A stretch of DNA of 12,839 bases, taken from Candidatus Pacearchaeota archaeon (GTDB lineage: Archaea > Nanobdellota > Nanobdellia > Pacearchaeales > GW2011-AR1). Both the position numbers and the translations under genes were made by a program. The notes under the pieces are model-generated. The model was not told the origin of the DNA and did not search any database. It worked only from the letters and a program-made list of their open reading frames with translations. The number at the start of each line of letters is the position of its first letter. The first letter of the stretch is position 1. Location: positions 1-12,839 of the forward strand of contig JAGVXJ010000077.1 of the NCBI GenBank assembly GCA_018303895.1, written 5' to 3'. Shown here one piece after another: positions 7,524 through 12,209 of this stretch.

Positions 7524-7545
7524 TATGAGCCCGGAAGGAATCGAA
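7524..7545. repeat. Duplicate of the tRNA-Arg 3' end (copy 2)
   Basis: These 22 nt are identical to 7653-7674, 129 nt away in the same orientation. Read on the minus strand they contain the T-loop TTCGATT, the 3' strand of the T-stem, the acceptor 3' strand CGGGCTC and the discriminator A. The T-stem 5' strand and the rest of a tRNA are absent, so this is a fragment and not a gene. Integrases that use tRNA genes as attachment sites leave this kind of duplication. Confidence 0.85.
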
Positions 7546-7624
7546 TGAAGACAACCTACGGTTTTCTCTCACACATTTTCCCTTTTTGAATTTAAACTGA
7601 TTTTTATTGATTCTCTTTGAGAAA

Positions 7625-7649
7625 TGTGATTTCATTTTATTCAATCACA
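7625..7649. other. Hairpin just past the tRNA 3' end
   Basis: TGTGATT (7625-7631) and AATCACA (7643-7649) form a perfect 7-bp stem with an 11-nt loop, 6 nt beyond the tRNA 3' end. It could affect tRNA 3' processing or termination, or be chance. It lies in the 204-nt stretch 7451-7654, which otherwise holds only the SIMPL promoter and the tRNA fragment. Confidence 0.3.
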
Positions 7650-7652
7650 AAT

Positions 7653-7674
7653 TATGAGCCCGGAAGGAATCGAA
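7653..7674. repeat. tRNA-Arg 3' end (copy 1 of the direct repeat)
   Basis: This copy lies within the real tRNA gene (3' end at 7655) plus 2 nt of flank, and matches 7524-7545 exactly. The match covers the T-loop, T-stem 3' strand and acceptor 3' strand, the usual core for integration into a tRNA gene. Confidence 0.85.
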
Positions 7675-7815
7675 CCTTCGTCACCCGGTTGCTTCAGCCT
7701 AGGAAATTTTTCTAAACTATCGGTTTCTTTTCTTTCCCCAGGGACTTTCTTTTCTCCTAAAAGAAAAGAAAGGGCCTGCCGAAGCCGAGAGTTCTATCCA
7801 CTGAACTACGGGCCC
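7655..7815 (-). tRNA. tRNA-Arg(UCG) with an 89-nt intron
   Basis: The minus strand folds as a complete tRNA. The acceptor GGGCCCG pairs with CGGGCTC (one G-U), the D-arm is GTTC/GAAC with GG in the loop, the anticodon stem CTCGG pairs with CCGGG (one U-G), the variable loop has 4 nt, and the T-arm is GAAGG-TTCGATT-CCTTC. The discriminator is A and CCA is not encoded. Exon 1 is 7779-7815 (nt 1-37) and exon 2 is 7655-7689 (nt 38-72 of the mature RNA). The anticodon TCG (7780-7782) reads the Arg codon CGA. The intron sits at the canonical archaeal 37/38 position. A minus-strand TATA-like box lies 28 nt before the 5' end. The isotype relies on intron placement, which the bulge-helix-bulge supports. 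Confidence 0.92.
7690..7778 (-). other. tRNA-Arg intron with bulge-helix-bulge junction
   Basis: This 89-nt intron lies between nt 37 and 38. At the junction the anticodon-loop CTTC (nt 32-35) pairs with GAAG of the intron end as the 4-bp central helix. It is flanked by 3-nt bulges GG^C and CA^A and an inner helix AG(G)CC/GGCT with one bulged G. This is the site expected for the archaeal tRNA splicing endonuclease. Inside, CTTTCTTTTCT pairs with AGAAAAGAAAG (11 bp, 6-nt loop). A further GAAAGAAAAG stretch downstream could compete for the same pyrimidine strand. No ORF is evident. Confidence 0.85.
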
Positions 7816-7822
7816 ACGAAAA

Positions 7823-7831
7823 GTATAAAAA
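7823..7831 (+). promoter_or_regulatory. TATA-like box of the 57-residue ORF
   Basis: GTATAAAAA, centred 29 nt before the ATG at 7856. It lies only 8 nt upstream of the tRNA 5' end at 7815, so the two promoters point through each other. Confidence 0.5.
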
Positions 7832-7838
7832 ATGTAGG

Positions 7839-7847
7839 TTTAATAAA
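7839..7847 (-). promoter_or_regulatory. TATA-like box of tRNA-Arg
   Basis: Minus strand TTTATTAAA, centred 28 nt before the mature tRNA 5' end, fitting a start at or a couple of nt before nt 1. Confidence 0.6.
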
Positions 7848-7855
7848 TTATCATA

Positions 7856-8029
7856 ATGGGAACAGGAATAGGACATAACGCTGAAGCACACAACTATCAA
7901 ATAGGCAAAGAAAAACCCTACGATTTTTCGAGAATCGACTATTTTGGAAAATCGGGACAGAATAGTTACCCTATGACTTATCACCAAAAAATAAACCATG
8001 AGATGTATTCTTCCCAAAAGAAGTATTAA
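7856..8029 (+). CDS. Small hypothetical protein, 57 residues
   Basis: The ATG at 7856 opens a 57-codon frame ending in TAA. The product starts MGTGIGHNAEAHNYQIGKEK and ends YSSQKKY. It is polar and rich in Tyr, His, Gly and Lys, with no Cys, no membrane segment and no motif I recognise. Support for a real gene is a GTATAAAAA box 29 nt upstream, compact placement between the tRNA promoter and the proS TATA box (stop at 8029, box at 8035), and codon choice like the neighbours. Against it are its short length and lack of any known family. An antisense frame of 86 codons runs over the same stretch and across part of the tRNA, but lacks a promoter and is less convincing. Function unknown. Confidence 0.5.
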   Translation: MGTGIGHNAEAHNYQIGKEKPYDFSRIDYFGKSGQNSYPMTYHQKINHEMYSSQKKY

Positions 8030-8034
8030 TAAAA

Positions 8035-8043
8035 ATTTAAATA
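8035..8043 (+). promoter_or_regulatory. TATA-like box of proS
   Basis: ATTTAAATA, centred 26 nt before the ATG at 8065, fitting a leaderless transcript. It supports that ATG and the extra N-terminal residues over the later in-frame Met19. Confidence 0.6.
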
Positions 8044-8064
8044 ATCGAATTATCTAGATTAATC

Positions 8065-9558
8065 ATGTCAAAAGAAAATCAAAAATCTCAAGAGAACCTT
8101 GCAGAAAATCCCAAGAAAATGAATTATACAAAGTTCTCTCAAGAAGGAATTAATGTAAAAAAAGAAGATGACTTGTCCGAATGGTATGTTGAAGTTGTAC
8201 AAAAAGCCGAGATGGCTGATTACTCACCGATAAGAGGATTTATGGTTATTCGTCCAAATGCATATTCAATCTGGGAAACAATTCAAAAATATTTTAACGA
8301 AGTGATGGAAAAACACCAAGTAAGAAATGCTTATTTCCCATTGCTGATTCCAGAAAGTTTTTTCAAAAAAGAAGCCCAGCACGCAGCAGGATTCGAACCC
8401 GAATTAGCCTGGGTAGAAAACAACGACAACAGCGAAGAGAGAGTAGCAATTCGTCCGACAAGTGAAACAATAATGTACGATTCATATTCAAAATGGATTC
8501 GTTCATGGAGAGATTTGCCTTTGAGAATAAATCAATGGTGTAATGTTTTAAGATGGGAAGTAAAACAGACAAAACCCTTTCTTAGAACTAGAGAATTTTT
8601 ATGGCAGGAAGGACATTGCGTTTACGCGACGAAAGAAGAATGTGATAAAGAAGTAAGATTATTTTTAGATGAATACAAAAAAATGTGTGAGGAACTTTTA
8701 GCAATACCAGTTATTGAAGGAACAAAAACCGAATCAGAAAAATTTGCCGGAGCATATTATACCACGACAATAGAAGCACTAATGCCCGACGGCAAAGCAC
8801 TTCAAATGGGAACGTCACATAATCTTGGACAAGGATTTGCAAAATCTTTTGGAATAAGTTTCAAAGATGAAAAAGAAAAAGATCAAATTCCCTGGCAATC
8901 AAGCTGGGGCGTCAGCACACGACTAATTGGTGGAGTAATTATGGTTCATGGCGACGATAAAGGACTTGTTCTCCCACCCAAAATAGCAAGAAACAAAATG
9001 GTAATCGTACCGATTTTTTTCAAAGGCTCAGAAGAAAAAGTAAAAAAGAAAGCTGAAGAAATTTCAAAAAATTTTAAAGAACTAAATCCAATCATCGACG
9101 ACAGAACTGAATATAGCGCAGGATGGAAATTTAATCAATGGGAATTGAAAGGAATACCATTAAGAATGGAAATCGGCCCAAGAGATTTGGAAAAAGGCCA
9201 AATTACATTAGTAAGACGAGATACTGGTGAAAAAATTTTAATTAAAGAATCTGATTTGAAAAAAGAAATCCCCAAAATTTTGGAAAACATTCAGAAAGAA
9301 TTATTGGAAAAAGCAAAAAAGTCTCTTGAAAAAAATATCATTGAAGTTAAATCTTACAATGAATTCAAAAAGGCAATTGAAGAAAAAAAGATGGTAAAAG
9401 TTTACATGAAAGAAGATGCAAAAACAGAAGAAAAAATAAAAGAAGAGACAGGTGCAACTTCAAGATGCGTTCCATTCGACCAGAAAGAAAAAAATGAAAA
9501 ATGCATTTTCACCGGAAAACCAGTAAAAAAATATACTTTATTTGCAAGGAATTATTAA
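8065..9558 (+). CDS. proS: Prolyl-tRNA synthetase, archaeal/eukaryotic type
   Basis: A class II synthetase that charges tRNA(Pro) with proline in the cytosol; 497 residues, normal for the archaeal form without the bacterial editing insertion. The core begins near residue 33 (EDDLSEWYVEVVQKAEMADY, then SPIRGFMVIRP). RPTSETIMYDSYSKWI lies at 130-145, motif 2 at about 160-184 (VLRWEVKQTKPFLRTREF and QEGH) and motif 3 at 282-304 (GVSTRLIGG, HGDDKGLVLPP). The anticodon-binding domain spans about 310-410. The C-terminal domain ends in the typical aromatic ARNY. In related enzymes this last domain holds a Cys-rich zinc site; only C468 and C480 are present here, so metal binding may be reduced or lost. 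About 30 polar N-terminal residues precede the conserved core. The leaderless TATA spacing supports the ATG at 8065. Identity is secure. Confidence 0.97.
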   Translation: MSKENQKSQENLAENPKKMNYTKFSQEGINVKKEDDLSEWYVEVVQKAEMADYSPIRGFMVIRPNAYSIWETIQKYFNEVMEKHQVRNAYFPLLIPESFFKKEAQHAAGFEPELAWVENNDNSEERVAIRPTSETIMYDSYSKWIRSWRDLPLRINQWCNVLRWEVKQTKPFLRTREFLWQEGHCVYATKEECDKEVRLFLDEYKKMCEELLAIPVIEGTKTESEKFAGAYYTTTIEALMPDGKALQMGTSHNLGQGFAKSFGISFKDEKEKDQIPWQSSWGVSTRLIGGVIMVHGDDKGLVLPPKIARNKMVIVPIFFKGSEEKVKKKAEEISKNFKELNPIIDDRTEYSAGWKFNQWELKGIPLRMEIGPRDLEKGQITLVRRDTGEKILIKESDLKKEIPKILENIQKELLEKAKKSLEKNIIEVKSYNEFKKAIEEKKMVKVYMKEDAKTEEKIKEETGATSRCVPFDQKEKNEKCIFTGKPVKKYTLFARNY

Positions 9559-9588
9559 TATTTCAAATTTAATCAAAAGATAATAATT

Positions 9589-9596
9589 CTTAAAAA
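9589..9596 (+). promoter_or_regulatory. TATA-like box of the 104-residue ORF
   Basis: CTTAAAAA, centred about 25 nt before the ATG at 9618. A weak TATA match at the usual leaderless distance. Confidence 0.4.
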
Positions 9597-9617
9597 GGAT
9601 AGTCCCATCCCAAAAAT

Positions 9618-9932
9618 ATGGAAAAATTAGAAAGATTATTTCAAAGAGAAGAAAAAATTGGATTGTTTAACAAGAAGGGAAAGGATATAACCCAGTACTG
9701 TCTTCCACTTGGCTTAATAATTACTGAAACTACCGATAGGTTTTTTGACCCAGATTTAATAATCAGTGATATGATAGAAAGAAATTCTCCAAGAATTCCA
9801 CAAGTCGCAAATGCCTATACTATTTCTGAATTTAATCCTGACACAAGAATTATAAGAAACATTGAAGGAAAAGAAAGAGAATTTTTCACATATGCAATTC
9901 AGTTCTATTGGCAATTTGGAATATTACCTTGA
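9618..9932 (+). CDS. Hypothetical protein, 104 residues
   Basis: I do not recognise this protein. It begins MEKLERLFQREEKIGLFN, has a short hydrophobic stretch (LPLGLIITET, about residues 29-38) that is probably a strand and not a membrane helix, an acidic middle part (FFDPDLIISDMIERNSPRIPQ) and an aromatic end (FTYAIQFYWQFGILP). There is one Cys and no clear catalytic or metal motif. It looks like a small cytosolic alpha/beta protein. It follows proS by 59 nt with its own weak TATA-like box. Its TGA end overlaps the 3' end of the convergent deoxyribosyltransferase-like gene by 9 nt. Coding is plausible from length, codon use and placement. Confidence 0.65.
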   Translation: MEKLERLFQREEKIGLFNKKGKDITQYCLPLGLIITETTDRFFDPDLIISDMIERNSPRIPQVANAYTISEFNPDTRIIRNIEGKEREFFTYAIQFYWQFGILP

Positions 9933-10448
9933 AGACAAAGCTTCCACAATCGCAGCATTACAGGTGTCTTCTAAAGTTGAATAAAATTTCATTCCAGGAT
10001 TTACTACTAAAAAATTTCTCTTTATCACATCATACCCATCGAAGTTTTCTTCTCCACCAATTACTAAGCGAGGTTTAGAAAATCTTGAAACGCCACGCCA
10101 TTCGCCCAGCTCTCCTCGAGTATCACGACCATAAGCTCGATTACAATTTGGCATAAGCTGATTTGGCAACCAAAACATAATACATCCATTTCTCGACGCA
10201 TAATCAAGATAAAATCTTTCCCATTCAAGTCTGCTTTCTGTCTTATTCTCGCTTGTTAAAACTGAATCCCAAAATCTTTTCTCGAGTCTAGAATTTGGAG
10301 AAGCAAGATAAATTCCCGAAACATTTCTTTGAAAATATTCAATAGCCTCATCATGCCAGTTCGGCGCTCCATTTATAGGTCCAGCCAAGAAAATCAACGG
10401 ATCATTCATCTCAATTAAAGATTTAGGAACCAAAATATTACATACCAT
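9924..10448 (-). CDS. Nucleoside 2-deoxyribosyltransferase-like protein
   Basis: From the ATG at 10448 this is a 174-residue protein. It has the nucleoside 2-deoxyribosyltransferase-like fold: LIFLAGPINGAPNWHDEAIEYF (glycine-rich first strand at 18-30), YLASPNSRLEK, LEWERFYLDYASRNGCIMFWLPN (75-96) and GRDTRGELGEW (107-117), where E113 is the likely nucleophile position. Members cleave or exchange the base of deoxynucleosides or nucleotides, and some relatives hydrolyse modified or damaged nucleotides. Substrate is unknown. The open frame continues upstream to 10757, but that part runs over the next gene and has no family features. The ATG at 10448 has a TATA-like box 25 nt upstream. A second, distinct family member is transcribed divergently 101 nt away. 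No signal peptide is seen. Confidence 0.82.
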   Translation of the reverse strand: MVCNILVPKSLIEMNDPLIFLAGPINGAPNWHDEAIEYFQRNVSGIYLASPNSRLEKRFWDSVLTSENKTESRLEWERFYLDYASRNGCIMFWLPNQLMPNCNRAYGRDTRGELGEWRGVSRFSKPRLVIGGEENFDGYDVIKRNFLVVNPGMKFYSTLEDTCNAAIVEALSSR

Positions 10449-10462
10449 AACAAAGAAAGAAG

Positions 10463-10472
10463 TTAATAGTTT
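10463..10472. repeat. Left arm of an inverted repeat between the two deoxyribosyltransferase-like genes
   Basis: TTAATAGTTT here is the perfect reverse complement of AAACTATTAA at 10541-10550. This arm touches the TATA box of the minus-strand gene, and the other arm ends on the start codon of the plus-strand gene. A shared regulator site is possible, but 10 bp of AT-rich DNA could be chance. Confidence 0.35.
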
Positions 10473-10477
10473 AAAAA
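10470..10477 (-). promoter_or_regulatory. TATA-like box of the minus-strand deoxyribosyltransferase-like gene
   Basis: Minus strand TTTTTAAA, centred about 25 nt before the ATG at 10448. It is the main support for that start over the later Met14. Confidence 0.55.
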
Positions 10478-10521
10478 TATTGTTTATACAACCAGTAGTA
10501 TTCTCAAAATTATACAAATCC

Positions 10522-10528
10522 TTTAAAA
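10522..10528 (+). promoter_or_regulatory. TATA-like box of the plus-strand deoxyribosyltransferase-like gene
   Basis: TTTAAAA, centred 25 nt before the ATG at 10550. An out-of-frame ATG at 10537 is too close to the box to be the leaderless start. Confidence 0.5.
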
Positions 10529-10540
10529 CAAAAGAAATGA

Positions 10541-10550
10541 AAACTATTAA
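10541..10550. repeat. Right arm of the inverted repeat between the two deoxyribosyltransferase-like genes
   Basis: AAACTATTAA pairs perfectly with TTAATAGTTT at 10463-10472. Its last base is the A of the plus-strand start codon. Confidence 0.35.
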
Positions 10551-11005
10551 TGGAAAAAAGAGTGTATCTTGCCGGACCAATAACCGGATTAAGTTATAGT
10601 GGATGTACTGACTGGAGAAAATTCGCAAAAGATGAATTGAAAAAATATGGAATTCTTGGAGTTTCTCCGATGAGGGCAAAAGAATATTTGAATCAAGAAA
10701 AAAATATTTCAGACTCTTATCCAGAAAAAATTTTAAGTTGTGATAGGGGAATAACAACTCGAGATAGATTTGACGTCATGACTTCAAATTTAATTTTGGT
10801 AAATTTTCTCGGGGCAAAAGAAAAATCAATCGGAACAGTTGGAGAAATTTTCTGGGCAGACGCATTCAGAAAACCAATTGTAACAATCATGGAAAAAGAT
10901 GGAAATCCTCACGACCACTCTATGATAAGAGAACTCACAGGTTATCGAGTAGAAACACTTGAAGAAGGATTATATGTTGCAAAAGCAATTCTTGATTTTA
11001 ATTAA
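10550..11005 (+). CDS. Nucleoside 2-deoxyribosyltransferase family protein
   Basis: This 151-residue protein has the classic family layout. RVYLAGPITGLSYSG (4-18) is the first strand and glycine turn. GITTRDRFDVMTSNLILVNFLGA (67-89) carries the conserved acidic residues D72 and D75. SIGTVGEIFWADAFRKPIVTI (93-113) holds the GTxxE motif, with E99 as the likely nucleophile. A C-terminal helix ends in KAILDF. The family transfers deoxyribose between bases or hydrolyses deoxynucleotides such as 5-hydroxymethyl-dUMP, in salvage or pool cleaning; which one applies here is unknown. Proteins of this form are common in archaea and phages. It is probably cytosolic. It is divergent from a second family member, and its 3' end faces the tandem palindromic repeats at 11026-11111. 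Confidence 0.88.
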   Translation: MEKRVYLAGPITGLSYSGCTDWRKFAKDELKKYGILGVSPMRAKEYLNQEKNISDSYPEKILSCDRGITTRDRFDVMTSNLILVNFLGAKEKSIGTVGEIFWADAFRKPIVTIMEKDGNPHDHSMIRELTGYRVETLEEGLYVAKAILDFN

Positions 11006-11025
11006 CTAATTCAGTTAGATTTTTC

Positions 11026-11057
11026 TTCCGAAGTTATGGAGTTTTTGAAGAACTTCG
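11026..11057. repeat. 32-nt palindromic repeat, copy 1
   Basis: Identical over all 32 nt to 11080-11111. It begins TTCCGAAGTTATGG and ends GAAGAACTTCG. Within it CGAAGTT pairs with AACTTCG as a 7-bp stem with a 15-nt loop. Confidence 0.9.
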
Positions 11058-11079
11058 TATTTCATTTATCTTTCTGAAA

Positions 11080-11111
11080 TTCCGAAGTTATGGAGTTTTT
11101 GAAGAACTTCG
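11080..11111. repeat. 32-nt palindromic repeat, copy 2
   Basis: Second identical copy, 22 nt after copy 1 (period 54 nt), with the same 7-bp stem. Perfect identity suggests recent duplication or selection on the sequence. Confidence 0.9.
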
Positions 11112-11124
11112 CAGAAAAATCTTT

Positions 11125-12171
11125 TTATTCCAACAGTTCTGTAAGATTTTTCTTGAATTGTTCCAAATCATCAATTCTCACAGTCGCACCGACGGCATCT
11201 TCATGTCCACCACCTGTCGCATTTTCAAGACCAGCAATTGATTTAACAACTAACTCTTTTATTTTTTTTCCTCTAACAGAAATATTTGCCTTCACACCCG
11301 AAATATAAACCACAACAATTATTTTATTCGGGAATCTAAAATTCAGTTCATTTGATAAATCAGAACTTATACTCATATCCCCCCCATACTGAAAAAATAA
11401 AATCTTCTCTTTATTTTCTTCTTCAAGTGCTATTGCTTTCTGGAAAAATTTTTGATATTTTGAAAAAACATATTCAAAATGTTCATGCATCGTTTTGTTT
11501 TTTGGGCTTTCTTCAAGCACGTCAAATGGACTTTTTACCTTCATTAGAAATCTTAACATATTGATTACATTAGTCGTTTTATCTTTCAATCCAAAACCAA
11601 ATATCCTCGCAATTTTTCCAAAGTCAGATTCATAAAATATTTCAAACGGACTTTTTTTGTTGTTCAAAAGTTCTGGAAATTCTTTTTTCACATCGGGAAA
11701 AAAATCCGGAAGAAATTTGTCTGAAATACACCCAACCAAAGCAATCCATTTGTCTGATTCTTTCTTTGTAATCAAATAAGAAAGATAAGTAACTGGTTCA
11801 GAACTTTTGTCTTCGGAAAAAAGTGGATTATAATAATAAACAGACTCAGGAATTTCACTTTTGTCAATTTGATGATGGTCAATCCAAACAACCGGAATAT
11901 TTTCTTTTTCAACTTCTTCAAAAAATCCTTTTGCAACCAATGGTTTGTCCAGGATGAAAACATAATCCGCATTTAGTTCTTTAACTCTTCTGAAATATTC
12001 TTTATCCATCGACGGAAAACTGCGAATAGGAATCCCCCTTCCCCGTCCAATAAACCTTTGCAAAAGTAAAAAACTGCAAAGTCCGTCCTGGTCATTGTCA
12101 AAAAAGAAAATAGGATTTTGTGCTTTTTCCAAATGCTCACGTATTTCAGATATTTGTGTTTGGGTTAACAT
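11125..12171 (-). CDS. DHH-family phosphoesterase (RecJ-like)
   Basis: This 348-residue protein is a DHH/DHHA1 phosphoesterase. Motif I is FFDNDQDG (D25, D27, D29), motif II is probably ILDKP (D75), motif III is WIDHHQ (98-100) and motif IV is VGCISD (D152). The C-terminal DHHA1 domain has the glycine-rich ATGGGHEDAVGAT (GGGH at 320-323) for substrate binding. Family members are manganese-dependent: single-strand exonucleases (RecJ, archaeal GAN), oligoribonucleases or cyclic-dinucleotide phosphodiesterases. The archaeal RecJ-like group is the closest match by eye, but the substrate is not determined. There is no membrane segment. Motif I has DND where DHD is commoner. A TATA-like box at 12191-12200 indicates its own promoter, and it follows the TrmB-family gene by 38 nt. 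Its 3' end faces the tandem repeats. Confidence 0.9.
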   Translation of the reverse strand: MLTQTQISEIREHLEKAQNPIFFFDNDQDGLCSFLLLQRFIGRGRGIPIRSFPSMDKEYFRRVKELNADYVFILDKPLVAKGFFEEVEKENIPVVWIDHHQIDKSEIPESVYYYNPLFSEDKSSEPVTYLSYLITKKESDKWIALVGCISDKFLPDFFPDVKKEFPELLNNKKSPFEIFYESDFGKIARIFGFGLKDKTTNVINMLRFLMKVKSPFDVLEESPKNKTMHEHFEYVFSKYQKFFQKAIALEEENKEKILFFQYGGDMSISSDLSNELNFRFPNKIIVVVYISGVKANISVRGKKIKELVVKSIAGLENATGGGHEDAVGATVRIDDLEQFKKNLTELLE

Positions 12172-12190
12172 ATTTTTATCTTATTTGTTG

Positions 12191-12200
12191 AGTTTAAATT
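12191..12200 (-). promoter_or_regulatory. TATA-like box of the DHH phosphoesterase gene
   Basis: Minus strand AATTTAAACT, centred about 25 nt before the ATG at 12171 in the 38-nt gap after the TrmB-family gene. Confidence 0.5.
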
Positions 12201-12209
12201 TCTTGTGAA

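Larger units (their letters stand above)
11017..11122. repeat. Nested inverted-repeat unit enclosing two palindromic repeats
   Basis: AGATTTTTCT (11017-11026) and AGAAAAATCT (11113-11122) are perfect 10-bp inverted ends around the two 32-nt repeats. The unit fills most of the 119-nt gap between convergent genes and stops 2 nt before the stop codon of the minus-strand gene. It may be a bidirectional terminator, a structured RNA or a small non-autonomous element. No clear target-site duplication is visible. Confidence 0.6.

Noticed and set aside
7484..7528. Possible C/D-box guide RNA with GCGATGA, TTGA, GTGATAA and ATGA in order
   Set aside because: Every box deviates from consensus, the D'-to-C' spacing is too short, and there is no flanking terminal stem. 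It also overlaps the tRNA fragment.
7757..8017. 86-codon minus-strand frame over the tRNA 5' part and the small ORF
   Set aside because: It covers part of the tRNA gene, and its translation looks like antisense of the plus-strand frame, with no promoter or family features.
10449..10757. Upstream extension of the minus-strand deoxyribosyltransferase-like frame
   Set aside because: It runs across the promoter region and into the divergent gene, its translation is low-complexity and hydrophobic, and the family domain begins after the ATG at 10448.
11026..11111. Repeat-spacer-repeat pattern resembling a minimal CRISPR array
   Set aside because: Only two repeats with a 22-nt AT-rich spacer, enclosed by inverted ends, and no cas gene in the window. 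A structured element is more likely.
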